Shown here: piece after piece, positions 1 to 8,571 of the stretch
Numbering within the stretch: the stretch's first letter is position 1
Layout of the letters: each line of letters opens with the position of its first letter
Assembly (NCBI GenBank): GCA_964549915.1
Contig: CAZJWX010000003.1
Span: 106,658-170,657, forward strand
Origin: JAUZRW01 sp964549915
GTDB lineage: Bacteria; Chloroflexota; Anaerolineae; Aggregatilineales; Phototrophicaceae
DNA length: 64,000 bases
Direction of reading: 5' to 3'
Notes under the pieces: model-generated
Told to the model about the DNA's origin: nothing
Database searches by the model: none
What the model saw: the letters and a program-made list of their open reading frames with translations, nothing else
Position numbers and translations under genes: made by a program

Positions 1-425
1 CCCTCAAGCTCAACCTGGGGCGCATGGAAGGCTATATGCGCGAATTGATCTTCACCGTTGGCTGGCCGGATGCCTGGAAGAAGTTCGAACAACTTCAAGG
101 CATGATTGAAGCCACCTGGGACGGTTTACCGATTGAGCGCGTGGAGTATCATTTCCTGGGACTCAACAGCCTCTATGGGAATGTCGTCCCCCTGCCCGAA
201 GACCCGATGGAACTGGTTGTACGGGTGATGTTCACAGCGCAAGACGAAAGCACGCTCAAAACCGCCGTGCGCAAGTTGATGACCAACGGACTCAGCGGGC
301 CAGCCGGGATGAGCATCTCCGGCACAACCGTCGGCGCGAAGCCCCGCATCGTCCTGGGTCTGTGGCCTACACTCGTACGGCGCAAGAACATTAAGCCCCA
401 GATCAGCTATTTCGTTGTAGAGTAA
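1..425 (+). CDS. AtuA-family (DUF1446) protein, C-terminal part only
   Basis: The reading frame is open from base 3 with no stop before the window edge, so this is the last 140 or so residues of a gene that starts outside. The visible part carries what I recognise as the end of the acyclic terpene utilisation AtuA/DUF1446 family: a segment FLGLNSLYG, where the family usually has an LxGxxSLHG pattern, then a TNGLSGPAG turn resembling the family's TNGPAGGGG. It finishes with a short tail ISYFVVE. AtuA proteins sit in operons for breakdown of acyclic terpenes or related branched acids, but their exact reaction is not settled. A small protein of the detached AtuA-like ferredoxin-fold type lies at the other end of this window. 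The assignment rests on pattern memory, not a search. Confidence 0.6.
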   Translation, partial: LKLNLGRMEGYMRELIFTVGWPDAWKKFEQLQGMIEATWDGLPIERVEYHFLGLNSLYGNVVPLPEDPMELVVRVMFTAQDESTLKTAVRKLMTNGLSGPAGMSISGTTVGAKPRIVLGLWPTLVRRKNIKPQISYFVVE

Positions 426-469
426 GAGCGAAAGGACATAGCCATACAACTTTAGATCGCACAGCAACC

Positions 470-2602
470 ATGAGAACGTTACTACTATCTTCAACATTCA
501 AAGAAGACTTGGATTCGCTTGATCCAACTATTCGCAAAAAGGTTATCTGTACACTCCGAGATATCGAACGTGACCCGCATCACTCAGGACTTCGTACCGA
601 AAAGCAGCATACTATTCGAGGACGCAAGATCCAACGTTCCCGTGTAAATCAAAAATATCGAATGCTCTGGGAATGGATTGACGGCAGCATTGGATTATGG
701 CACGTCGGCAATCACGAATACATTGATGGCATTGATTCCATACGTGCCATTGAAACTGTCGAATGGACTGAGGATGTAACAACAAGAGAACGGCAGCCAG
801 CATTTGACATCAAGGCTGAGAGCCAGGAAGACCTACCATTCCAGAATTTCCCCTCGAATATTCTGCGCATACTAGGTGTCCCAGATGAGCATCTTGATGA
901 AGTGCGCCAGATCAGCGGCTTTGACGCTATCTGGGACATCCCCTTACCAAAAAATGTCCAGGCAACCCTTGGGGAAATCCTCACGAATCCACGCTGGTCA
1001 GAAGAAGATCTGCTCAACCCGAGACGCTTTCTCTATCGCACCAATCTCGATATGCTGGAAGGCTACACAAAAGGTAAAATCAAGAAACTGCTCCTGAACC
1101 TGACACCCGAACAAGAGAAGCTTGTCAAGGCCCAGACACGTGGAGCAATGCTCGTCAAAGGCGTTGCCGGTTCCGGCAAAACCACGATTGGGATTTACCG
1201 CGCACACGCCCTGCTTGAAGAATTGCTGTTGCAGCCGATGCTGGTAACCGACGAACCCGAAGGGCAGCAGATTCTCGTATTGACGTACACAACAACTCTC
1301 GCAAACGTGTTGCAACAAATGTTCATTGAGTTGTATGGTGAACTGCCTGAAGCTGTAGTCATTTCACACTACGATAAGTGGCTACGAGAATTCCTGGAAA
1401 CACAGGGAGAGTATTTCACTCCTCCGAAGAACACAACGCGCGTCCGCTTCGTGGAGCAAGCCATCAAAAGAGTAAATGCTTCCTACCCTGACGATGACGT
1501 TATTCTCACCCGTGATCCGGACTTTTTCCTGGACGAATTTGATGCCATTCTCTATGGTCGGGGCATCTTCACGCTAAAAGAATATCGACAAATTCGCCGG
1601 GTCGGGCGCGGCAGCGGCCTGCAGCAGCACCACCGGGAGATCGTGTGGCAGGTCTTCAGCGAATATAAGCGCATTCTGTGGAACGAACACAGCAGCAAGG
1701 ATTCTCGTTACCTTGATTACGGGGCAGTTCCTATGCGCATTATTCACCAATATGCGCAACAACTCCCCCGATACAAGGCGGTCATCGTGGATGAAGCCCA
1801 GGATTTGCCGCCTGTGCGCCTGCGCCTTGCAGCAATGCTCACCGGAGAGACTGCCCAGGGTATGGATGGTTTAACCCTGCTGGCAGACCCGGCGCAGAGC
1901 ATCTACTATCGGGGCATACCCTGGAAGGAAGGCAATATCCAGCTTCAAGGTGGCAACCGTACGCGAATCCTTGAGCGCAACTTCCGCAACACCGTTCAAA
2001 TCCTAAAGGCGGCAGAACGAATTCTTGATCAATGCGAGGATTTGAAAGACGAAAATGAGTACATTTCGCCGCAAACAACCGGTCGGCTTGGACCACGCCC
2101 GATACTGGCACAGTACCGTGATCCTGAAGACGCACTCGCCTATGTAAGCGATACCGTTATCACGCTATGCCAGAAACATCGGTACCGATTGAGCGACATC
2201 GCTATTGTGATGCGCATGCGCAAGCACCCAACGACCGGACGCAAACTGATGCAGGAATACGCGGAACAATTGGAAAATAATCATATTCCTGTCACCCGGT
2301 ACGACAATAAAGCCAGCTTCGACCTTTTTCATGAGAGCGTCAAGCTCATCACAATGCATTCGGCCAAGGGGTTAGAGTTCCCCGTCGTCTTTATCGTCGA
2401 ATTGGACGCGGATACCATGCCCTATATCTCATCTCCCGAGAAAGCAGAGGAGGACAGTCGACAGGAGCGGAAGTTACTTTACGTCAGTATGACACGAGCT
2501 TCAGAACGCCTCTTTGTACTCTATCCCAAAACAGATCGTAGTCCGTTCATTCGGGACTTGGTAGACGAGCAGGAAGAAGTTGTTGTTTCAATCCAAATAT
2601 AG
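470..2602 (+). CDS. UvrD/Rep-type superfamily 1 helicase with N-terminal RelE/ParE-like domain
   Basis: A 710-residue fusion. Residues 1-95 look like a RelE/ParE toxin fold: a helix pair after FKEDLDSLD, the HHSGL turn, then strands RSRVNQKYRMLWEW and GLWHVGNHEYID. Residues about 211-710 hold a DNA helicase: Walker A GVAGSGKTT at 231-239, Walker B VDEAQD at 440-445, motif III LADPAQSIYY, motif IV LERNFRNT, motif V ITMHSAKGLEF and motif VI LLYVSMTRASERL. Between them lies an unassigned linker (about 100-205). The helicase part should unwind DNA 3'-5' using ATP; the role of the toxin-like part is unknown. The start of the gene is visibly AT-richer than its neighbours (about one third GC over 481-540), a sign of transfer. 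There is no separate antitoxin gene next to it and no clear ribosome site. Confidence 0.85.
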   Translation: MRTLLLSSTFKEDLDSLDPTIRKKVICTLRDIERDPHHSGLRTEKQHTIRGRKIQRSRVNQKYRMLWEWIDGSIGLWHVGNHEYIDGIDSIRAIETVEWTEDVTTRERQPAFDIKAESQEDLPFQNFPSNILRILGVPDEHLDEVRQISGFDAIWDIPLPKNVQATLGEILTNPRWSEEDLLNPRRFLYRTNLDMLEGYTKGKIKKLLLNLTPEQEKLVKAQTRGAMLVKGVAGSGKTTIGIYRAHALLEELLLQPMLVTDEPEGQQILVLTYTTTLANVLQQMFIELYGELPEAVVISHYDKWLREFLETQGEYFTPPKNTTRVRFVEQAIKRVNASYPDDDVILTRDPDFFLDEFDAILYGRGIFTLKEYRQIRRVGRGSGLQQHHREIVWQVFSEYKRILWNEHSSKDSRYLDYGAVPMRIIHQYAQQLPRYKAVIVDEAQDLPPVRLRLAAMLTGETAQGMDGLTLLADPAQSIYYRGIPWKEGNIQLQGGNRTRILERNFRNTVQILKAAERILDQCEDLKDENEYISPQTTGRLGPRPILAQYRDPEDALAYVSDTVITLCQKHRYRLSDIAIVMRMRKHPTTGRKLMQEYAEQLENNHIPVTRYDNKASFDLFHESVKLITMHSAKGLEFPVVFIVELDADTMPYISSPEKAEEDSRQERKLLYVSMTRASERLFVLYPKTDRSPFIRDLVDEQEEVVVSIQI

Positions 2603-2622
2603 GCGAGACTAAGGCTTCGGTG

Positions 2623-3336
2623 CTACTCAGCATCGAAAACCCGCCTGTTGTTTGATAGCACTGCGGCCTGCATCTGAGTGCCGCCTGCGTATTCCCCCAG
2701 CAGCGACTGCAAATCCGCGACGGCATTGGCGATGTCGTCGCGGCCTTCGTCGTGCTGTGCTTCAACAGTGACGAAAATCTCGCTTGTATCCAGGCGTGCC
2801 GCGCTCTGGATGCTCTGCCGCCAGCACCAGCGCCGCGCATAGACTTCGCTCGTGTCGTCGGCGAAAATCACCTCACCCACCTCCGGATGCTTGATTTCAT
2901 CACTGCCCAATTCGGTGAAGCGCTCATCTCCTTCGGCGAAACGCACCGTCAGCGCACCATTCAGGCTGCGAATGTCGAAGATGGCGACGGGCAGCGCGTA
3001 GCGAATGCTCACCAGATTGCCCAGGTCAACCAGTGTGTTGATCGAGGGAATATCGCCTTTCTTGGTCAGGCGACGCAGCAGGGCTTCGGCGGCGCTGCGC
3101 GTCCTGGTGGGTGAAACGCCGAATGCGCTGAAGGTTCGTCGCCACGCTGCTACGGTCGGCAAATCGCCCAATGACGTATCACCGATGCGCGTGAGGGTGG
3201 CTTGCTGTTCAGTGGCATAGGCATCCAACAGCCCCTGGGGGCTGGTCGCATTTTGCACACCCGAAACATGAATGACACCGCCCACAACCTGCGGGAACCG
3301 CTCTACGATGCGTTCGTGGTACTGAAAAACTGGCAT
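2623..3336 (-). CDS. B3/B4 domain protein (PheRS beta-like)
   Basis: A 237-residue protein built around the B3/B4 tRNA-editing-like domain also found in the beta chain of phenylalanyl-tRNA synthetase. The diagnostic stretch is WRRTFSAFGVSPTRTRSAAE followed by SINTLVDLGNLVSIRYALP, then EVIFADDTSEVYARRWCWRQS and a strand EIFVTVEA. Free-standing members are thought to hydrolyse mischarged tRNA or act on free aminoacyl compounds, but this is family-level guesswork. I chose the ATG at 3336, which has an AGGAG upstream on the minus strand and begins 7 bases after the transporter stop; a longer in-frame extension would overlap that gene. It is probably cotranscribed with the MFS exporter. Confidence 0.75.
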   Translation of the reverse strand: MPVFQYHERIVERFPQVVGGVIHVSGVQNATSPQGLLDAYATEQQATLTRIGDTSLGDLPTVAAWRRTFSAFGVSPTRTRSAAEALLRRLTKKGDIPSINTLVDLGNLVSIRYALPVAIFDIRSLNGALTVRFAEGDERFTELGSDEIKHPEVGEVIFADDTSEVYARRWCWRQSIQSAARLDTSEIFVTVEAQHDEGRDDIANAVADLQSLLGEYAGGTQMQAAVLSNNRRVFDAE

Positions 3337-3343
3337 GGACTCA

Positions 3344-4636
3344 TCAATCTCCTGCGCTTGGCAGCGGTACGACTGCATTGTCTTCGTCTTCCATCTTCTC
3401 CAGGCGATTCACCGCCCAGACCCAGACCAGCAGCGGAATCAAGGCTACAACGCCCGTGCCCCAGGCAATCACCAATACTTGTTCCGCACCGAGGGTGTCA
3501 ATCAGCCAGCCATGCACGAAGTAGCTGACAGAGGTCGAAAGCTGGAACCCGACCATATCAATCGAGAACATGCGCCCCAGGTAGCTATCCGGCGCGGATT
3601 TCTGGATGATGACGTTGCTATACGTCCAGTTGATTGAGCCACCCATCGCGCGAATGAACAAGCCCACCGCCACGAGGAAGAGGGTCGTCGCGCTGCCCAT
3701 CACAGGCCAACTGACCAGCAGCAAGAGGAAGCCCACCGTGACCAATCGACGCAGGCGACGCACCGTACCATCTTTGAAGCGGTTCGTGAGCAGCGGGCCA
3801 ACGATTGCCCCCACCCCGAAGGCACTCCACAATAGCGCCAGCGAGAGTTCACCGCGATTGCCGATCACAAAGAGCTGGGTCGCGAAGATCGTCAGCATCG
3901 TGTCAATATTGCCGATGCTCTGCCCGAATTTGACGAAAATCCCCGCAGCGACCTGTGGCGTGCGCAGTAGATAGCGCACCCCCTCTACAAAGCTGGTATC
4001 ATCTTCCTCGGTCGGGTCAACACCGACCGCCTTCGCCAGCTTACGACCCAGGGCAGGATCATAACGGACGGTCATCAGGATGCCAGCGGCGACGGCAAAG
4101 GTCACAGCATCAGCCAATAGCGCCGCTGTGGAACCGAAGAAGAACGCAAACACACCGCCCAGGATCGCCCCCAGCGCCAGCATCACCGACCAGGTGACAC
4201 TCATAACGGTATTGGCTTCCACGATATCGGTTGGCTTGACAAGCGCCGGGATGATCGCAGCCTGCCCCGGCTCAAAAATGGATGAGAGGACGAACTGCAC
4301 CACCGTCACGATGTAGATCAGCCACAGCAAATCGGGCGAATCGGCTAGCAGAAAGAGCGGCACAACCAGCGCCCGCAGGACATTGCTCCAGATCAGCAGA
4401 TTGCGCCGATTGAAGCGATCCAGCAGGACACCCGCAAAGGGGCCGACCAGCATAGGCGGCAGCACGCGCAGCACCAGGAAAATGCTAATTGCCACACCGG
4501 AGCCGCCGCTATAATCCGCGACCAACCCCAGCAGCACCACTGTATTGAACCAATCCCCGGTGAGGCTGATCACCTGCGCGATCCAGAGCTTCGCAAATTC
4601 GGGATTTTCGCGCAGCAAGCGCGCATATCGATTCAT
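3344..4636 (-). CDS. MFS transporter, MFS_3/EntS-like exporter
   Basis: A 430-residue integral membrane protein with about 12 hydrophobic segments in two halves joined by a charged loop near residues 200-225. The start MNRYARLLRENPEFAKLWIAQ and the loop AGVLLDRFNRRNLL (the loop 2-3 motif) are typical of the MFS_3 branch, which includes enterobactin exporter EntS and many drug exporters. It would export a small molecule with proton exchange; the substrate cannot be told. Start at 4636 has AGGGA at good distance; 27 more codons upstream are open but lie in the intergenic region and lack family likeness. Transcribed away from crcB, together with the B3/B4 protein. Confidence 0.8.
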   Translation of the reverse strand: MNRYARLLRENPEFAKLWIAQVISLTGDWFNTVVLLGLVADYSGGSGVAISIFLVLRVLPPMLVGPFAGVLLDRFNRRNLLIWSNVLRALVVPLFLLADSPDLLWLIYIVTVVQFVLSSIFEPGQAAIIPALVKPTDIVEANTVMSVTWSVMLALGAILGGVFAFFFGSTAALLADAVTFAVAAGILMTVRYDPALGRKLAKAVGVDPTEEDDTSFVEGVRYLLRTPQVAAGIFVKFGQSIGNIDTMLTIFATQLFVIGNRGELSLALLWSAFGVGAIVGPLLTNRFKDGTVRRLRRLVTVGFLLLLVSWPVMGSATTLFLVAVGLFIRAMGGSINWTYSNVIIQKSAPDSYLGRMFSIDMVGFQLSTSVSYFVHGWLIDTLGAEQVLVIAWGTGVVALIPLLVWVWAVNRLEKMEDEDNAVVPLPSAGD

Positions 4637-4726
4637 GCTTGAATGTTCCCTGAAAAGGATGAGTATGGTTGGCATCATAGCGGACAGGGAGCGAATCCAG
4701 CAATGACCAGAACGCACCAGCCGTGG

Positions 4727-4755
4727 TTGACACTCCTGTTATAAAGCGTTACCTT
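4727..4755 (+). promoter_or_regulatory. Likely sigma-70 type promoter for crcB-uppP
   Basis: TTGACA at 4727-4732 is a perfect -35 box, 17 bases before TACCTT at 4750-4755, a weak -10. Transcription would begin near 4762, giving a leader of about 20 bases before crcB. I see no fluoride riboswitch in the 145-base divergent gap. Confidence 0.45.
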
Positions 4756-4781
4756 TCTCATGTTGTGCCGATCACGCATGG

Positions 4782-5192
4782 ATGAAACACATGTCATTGC
4801 AGGCGTTTCTGTATGTAGGCCTGGGCGGCTTCCTGGGCGCAAATGCGCGCTATATCCTCTCGCTGTTGGTGACGCAACGCGCAGCCAACATCACTGGAGT
4901 CGCGCTGCCTTTCGGTACTGCCTTCGTGAATGTTACGGGGTCTTTCGGGCTGACGCTCTTCAGCGTATGGATTGCGCGGCAAGCCGGACTGCCGGATGGC
5001 GTGCGTTTGATGATCGGGACAGGGTTTTTCGGCGCGTATACGACCTTTTCCACCTATGCCAATGAGAGCATCAACCTGCTGAATGGGGGCAACACGATCG
5101 CAGGTTGGGGCTACGTGATTGGCACCAACCTCCTCTGCCTGCTGGGTGTGCTGCTGGGCTTATGGCTGGCAGGCAAACTCTGGACGGCGTAG
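4782..5192 (+). CDS. crcB: Fluoride ion exporter CrcB/Fluc
   Basis: A 136-residue, four-helix membrane protein that exports fluoride as a dual-topology dimer. Family marks are GLGGFLGANARYILS at the N-terminus, the Asn/Phe-bearing helix FVNVTGSFGLTLF and the GTGFFGAYTTFSTYANE segment that lines the pore and binds the central sodium ion. A single copy is present here, so it would form a homodimer. Start could be ATG 4782 or 4791. The gene is 32 bases upstream of uppP on the same strand, so the two are probably one operon; fluoride resistance and lipid-carrier recycling have no obvious functional link. Confidence 0.92.
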   Translation: MKHMSLQAFLYVGLGGFLGANARYILSLLVTQRAANITGVALPFGTAFVNVTGSFGLTLFSVWIARQAGLPDGVRLMIGTGFFGAYTTFSTYANESINLLNGGNTIAGWGYVIGTNLLCLLGVLLGLWLAGKLWTA

Positions 5193-5224
5193 CAACAACT
5201 GTTCATATACGGAGACATGACGCA

Positions 5225-6043
5225 ATGGAAGAATGGCTGAAAGTAGTTCTGCTGGGCATCATTGAAGGCGTGACGGAATTCTTGCCGATTTCGTCCACCG
5301 GGCACCTGATCGTCGCCGCAGAGTTCATGCAGCTTCGCGAGAGCCTGCAGGGCACATTCGAGATTTTCATCCAGTTCGGCGCGGTGATCGCAGTCATTGT
5401 CTACTACTGGGGTGACCTCTGGCAGCAATTGCGCACTGTAGCACGCCCGGGGGGAGACGAGACCCGCAAGCTGTGGCTGGGCGTTGCGGTCGCCTTCGTC
5501 CCAGCCGCAGCAATCGGCCTGTTGGCAGATGACTTCCTGGAGCGTGTGCTCTTCAACCCGACCGTCGTTGCGCTGGCGCTGATCGTCGGCGGCATCATGT
5601 TCCTCGTCATCGAGCGATTCATCACCGGGCAGCACGAAAACCCGGAAGACAGCGAAATTAGCAGCGATCCGCTGACCCTGCGCCAGGCCTTCATCGTCGG
5701 TTCCTGGCAGGTGCTGGCGCTGATCCCAGGAATGTCCCGCAGCGGTATGTCCATCATCGGCGGCATGCTGGCAGGGCTGGATCGCCGCCGTGCCACACAG
5801 TTCTCGTTCTATCTGGCAATCCCTACGCTGGGCGCTGCCACGGTCTATTCGCTTCTGCGCGACCTGGATCAGCTCAATGCGGAGGATTTGCAATTTCTCT
5901 TCGTTGGGGCGATTATCTCCGGGATTGTCGCCTGGATTTCGATTGGCTGGCTGCTGCGTTTCATCTCGCGCAACAACTTCATCCCCTTCGGCTACTACCG
6001 AATAGCACTGGGAATCATGATTCTTGTCATTACCTTAATGTAG
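5225..6043 (+). CDS. uppP: Undecaprenyl-diphosphatase UppP/BacA
   Basis: A 272-residue polytopic membrane enzyme that removes one phosphate from undecaprenyl diphosphate outside the membrane, recycling the lipid carrier for peptidoglycan and polysaccharide export; overexpression gives bacitracin resistance in other bacteria. Both signature regions are intact: GIIEGVTEFLPISSTGHLIV near the N-terminus (catalytic Glu, Ser and His) and PGMSRSGMSIIGGMLAG around residue 175, with its active-site Arg. The ATG at 5225 follows a GGAG and gives the usual family length; an upstream in-frame extension overlaps crcB and looks artificial. Carrier recycling would serve the wall-synthesis genes at 18.7-28 kb and the flippase at 42 kb. 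Confidence 0.95.
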   Translation: MEEWLKVVLLGIIEGVTEFLPISSTGHLIVAAEFMQLRESLQGTFEIFIQFGAVIAVIVYYWGDLWQQLRTVARPGGDETRKLWLGVAVAFVPAAAIGLLADDFLERVLFNPTVVALALIVGGIMFLVIERFITGQHENPEDSEISSDPLTLRQAFIVGSWQVLALIPGMSRSGMSIIGGMLAGLDRRRATQFSFYLAIPTLGAATVYSLLRDLDQLNAEDLQFLFVGAIISGIVAWISIGWLLRFISRNNFIPFGYYRIALGIMILVITLM

Positions 6044-6057
6044 CGCAACACCCTTAA

Positions 6058-6086
6058 TTGTTACATCCATGAAACACCTCTATACT
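6058..6086 (+). promoter_or_regulatory. Promoter for the receiver-histidine kinase gene
   Basis: TTGTTA (6058-6063) and TATACT (6081-6086) are separated by exactly 17 bases, a good match to the vegetative consensus. It lies between the uppP stop and the kinase gene, so transcription starts near 6093. An upstream in-frame ATG at 6069 would fall inside this promoter, which supports the downstream start at 6135. Confidence 0.6.
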
Positions 6087-6134
6087 GTGGACGTAACGAA
6101 AACGTTCGAGTCTAGAGTGAAAAGCAGACCAGCA

Positions 6135-7229
6135 ATGGGCAAAATCTTAGTCATTGAGGATCAAGTGGACATCCTGGATGATGTCGTCGATACCCTGAGA
6201 CTCGAAGGGTATGAAGTGCTGCGCGCCGAGCGTGGTGAGGACGGCGTTCGGCTGGCGCGTGAAGAACTGCCGGACTTGATCGTATGCGACATCATGATGC
6301 CCAATATGGATGGGTATCAAGTCCTGGAGATTCTGCGCAGCGAGACAGAAACGCGCACGATTCCCTTCATCTTCCTCACAGCACTCGCAGAACGCGCCAA
6401 TTGGCGGCAGGGCATGGTGATGGGCGCAGACGATTACGTGACCAAACCCTTCCACCTGCAAGACCTGCTGGAGAGTATCCAGGCGCAATTCCACAAGCAA
6501 GAATTGATCGAGGATCGTACGCAAGAGCAATTGGATACCCTGCGCAACAGCATCGTGCTGGCACTACCGCACGAACTGCGCACGCCACTCAACTCCATCA
6601 TCGGCTTTTCCGACATGCTGGTGAGCGAAGCCGATCAATTGAGTCCCGATCAAGTCAGCAACTGGGGACAGCACATCTCCAAGGCGGCGGAACGCCTCTA
6701 TCGCCTCGTCGAAAATCACCTGTACTACGTTCGCTTACAGGTCGCAGTGCAGGGCGGCGCGCGGCTCCAGAGTGATGACGCCCTCTTCGACTTCGGCAGC
6801 GCCATCGAATCGATCGCACGCGATCTTGCCGACGAGTGTCATCGCCCGGATGACCTCCGGCTGGAACTTGACCCCGCCCCGATGATCCAGATGCAGGATA
6901 ACGACGCTCAGAAAGTCGTCCATGAACTGGTCTCCAATGCCTTCAAGTTCTCCGAACCCGGCACCCCGGTGCATGTTTACGGCGAAGTCGTCGACGGCGG
7001 CTACAAGTTCACCGTGACGGATGAAGGGCGCGGCATGAATAAGAAGGACATCGACCAGATCGGTGCCTATATTCAATTCGAACGCTGGATTTACGAGCAG
7101 CAGGGCATGGGGCTGGGTCTGACCATCGTCAAGCTGCTGGCAGCGGGCTACGACACCGATTTCAACATTCGCAGTAACAAGCAACAGCCTGGAACCCGGG
7201 TCTGCTTCGTCCTGCCAACAGCGAGCTGA
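6135..7229 (+). CDS. Hybrid receiver-histidine kinase
   Basis: A 364-residue soluble signalling protein with the receiver in front of the kinase. Residues 1-120 are a CheY-like receiver (acidic pair E8/D9, phospho-acceptor D52, K104). A short coiled coil leads to a HisKA domain with H146 in ALPHELRTPLNSIIGFSD, then a HATPase domain with N-box HELVSNAFKFS, G1 DEGRGM and G2 GMGLGLTIVK. No membrane segment or sensor domain is present, so input must come through phosphorylation of the receiver. Such receiver-kinase proteins relay signals between two-component systems. The true start MGKILVIED was chosen because the receiver begins there and the promoter overlaps the longer frame. No partner regulator is adjacent. 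Confidence 0.88.
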   Translation: MGKILVIEDQVDILDDVVDTLRLEGYEVLRAERGEDGVRLAREELPDLIVCDIMMPNMDGYQVLEILRSETETRTIPFIFLTALAERANWRQGMVMGADDYVTKPFHLQDLLESIQAQFHKQELIEDRTQEQLDTLRNSIVLALPHELRTPLNSIIGFSDMLVSEADQLSPDQVSNWGQHISKAAERLYRLVENHLYYVRLQVAVQGGARLQSDDALFDFGSAIESIARDLADECHRPDDLRLELDPAPMIQMQDNDAQKVVHELVSNAFKFSEPGTPVHVYGEVVDGGYKFTVTDEGRGMNKKDIDQIGAYIQFERWIYEQQGMGLGLTIVKLLAAGYDTDFNIRSNKQQPGTRVCFVLPTAS

Positions 7230-7404
7230 ATCTCGGCGGCGGTGGGCATGTGCGCAGCCCGTTCAGGTAACCCTCTGCCCCGCCGAATCCAGTCGGATTC
7301 TTAATGTAGCAAGGTGGTTCTTCTGGCCTATCCTGGCATCAATACTGGTTGTTTTGTGTGAGAAGTGGGATGGCAAATCCACGCCAGTGACTTCGGTCAG
7401 GTTT

Positions 7405-7434
7405 TTGGCATGTTTGGCCAAGAAGCCGTATAAT
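7405..7434 (+). promoter_or_regulatory. Promoter for the LysM lipoprotein gene
   Basis: TTGGCA (7405-7410, five of six consensus bases) and a perfect TATAAT (7429-7434) are 18 bases apart. Transcription would begin near 7441, leaving a leader of about 43 bases with GAGGG before the ATG at 7484. The remainder of the 254-base gap after the kinase gene shows nothing else clear. Confidence 0.65.
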
Positions 7435-7483
7435 AAGGACGCAAGCTGGTATTTGGTTCACAGAAACAGAGGGTTTCGTACTC

Positions 7484-8464
7484 ATGCATACATCCACCCC
7501 GCGCTGGCTGCTCCTGGCGAGCCTCGCCACAGTGATTGTCCTGGCAACTGGCTGCTTCCAGGCCGTCGGAGACCAGGCGGAAGGGACGGTTGTCGCCGAG
7601 CGGCTGACGGAGACACCCACGCAACCGCCCACCGAGACAGAACCGCCAACAGCGGAGGCCACTGCTGAACTGACCGCACAGGTAGAAGCAACTGAAGAAA
7701 TCCTGCTCGTCAGCCCGACACCCTCGGATACGACCACCGCGACCCTCTATGTACCGAGCGATACACCCACTGTGACCAGCACCGCGACGAATACCCCGGC
7801 GGATCTCCCGTTAGGCAATGTCGAAGGGACGGCTGTCGCCCAGGAAGCGACACCAGACTCCTTCCAACTGACTTCAACAGCCCTCATCCAGGAAGCGACG
7901 GATCGCGTGGCGACAACCACAGCCGAAGCGGCCATCACCCAGGGGCTGGTTGATACGGCAACGCCGACTGCTTCGCCAACGACGGATGGCGGACAGTTAT
8001 TCCCGACAACGCAAGCACCTGTCGTCAGTGGTGGAGACTGCGTGCATGAAGTGCGTCAGGGCGAGACCATGTACCGCCTGTCTGTCAATTATGGCCTGCC
8101 AATCAACACGATCGCGGCAGCCAACGGCATCGTCAACCCGACGCTGATCTTGATCGGTCAGCGCATCACCATTCCAGGCTGTGGCACGACGGGCTTTACC
8201 CCACCCCCCACATCGACGGTGATCCCCACACGGACACCGATTTTCGGCACGGGAGGGGCTGGACAGGGTGGCGGCGCGACGGCTTTCCCACCTGTCGGGG
8301 GTGGCAGCACCTGCGGCAGCCAATACATCGTGCAGCAGTACGACACGCTCTTCCAGATTTCGCTGCGCTGCAATGTCCCGATTGCGAGCATCGCAGCAGC
8401 CAACGGCATCAGCAATATCAATCGCATCGAATATGGGCAGGTGCTGACGATCCCGCCACAATAA
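7484..8464 (+). CDS. Thr/Pro-rich lipoprotein with two LysM domains
   Basis: A 326-residue exported protein. The N-terminus is a lipoprotein signal: two Arg/Lys-flanked residues, a hydrophobic core LLLASLATVIVLA and the lipobox ATGC, so Cys 24 is lipid-anchored. Residues about 30-185 are a low-complexity Thr/Pro/Ala/Glu-rich stalk, probably extended across the wall. Two LysM modules follow, the first starting CVHEVRQGETMYRLS and the second CGSQYIVQQYDTLFQIS, each ending in an ITIP or LTIP strand, separated by a Gly/Pro/Thr linker. LysM modules bind N-acetylglucosamine chains in peptidoglycan. Each module begins and contains a Cys (…IPGC, RCNVP), so disulfides are possible. No catalytic domain is seen; it likely tethers or senses the wall. 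Followed by a terminator. Confidence 0.88.
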   Translation: MHTSTPRWLLLASLATVIVLATGCFQAVGDQAEGTVVAERLTETPTQPPTETEPPTAEATAELTAQVEATEEILLVSPTPSDTTTATLYVPSDTPTVTSTATNTPADLPLGNVEGTAVAQEATPDSFQLTSTALIQEATDRVATTTAEAAITQGLVDTATPTASPTTDGGQLFPTTQAPVVSGGDCVHEVRQGETMYRLSVNYGLPINTIAAANGIVNPTLILIGQRITIPGCGTTGFTPPPTSTVIPTRTPIFGTGGAGQGGGATAFPPVGGGSTCGSQYIVQQYDTLFQISLRCNVPIASIAAANGISNINRIEYGQVLTIPPQ

Positions 8465-8490
8465 CCGACTTATGAACCTATGTCGCATTC

Positions 8491-8518
8491 AGAGGCGGTC
8501 TTTGTAGCCGCCTCTTTT
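8491..8518 (+). terminator. Intrinsic terminator after the LysM gene
   Basis: AGAGGCGG (8491-8498) pairs perfectly with CCGCCTCT (8508-8515) around a 9-base loop and runs into a TTTT tract. It ends the lysM transcript 27 bases past the stop. Confidence 0.85.
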
Positions 8519-8571
8519 CATGTCGCCCGATCATGTCGTGCCAGAACGACCAACCCTTGTGGAGGCTGCTT

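Noticed and set aside
4637..4781. Fluoride riboswitch before crcB
   Set aside because: The crcB RNA consensus stems and pseudoknot bases are not present; only a promoter-like pair is seen.
7590..8030. Tandem DNA repeat in the LysM gene
   Set aside because: It is Thr/Pro-rich low complexity without exact repeated units.
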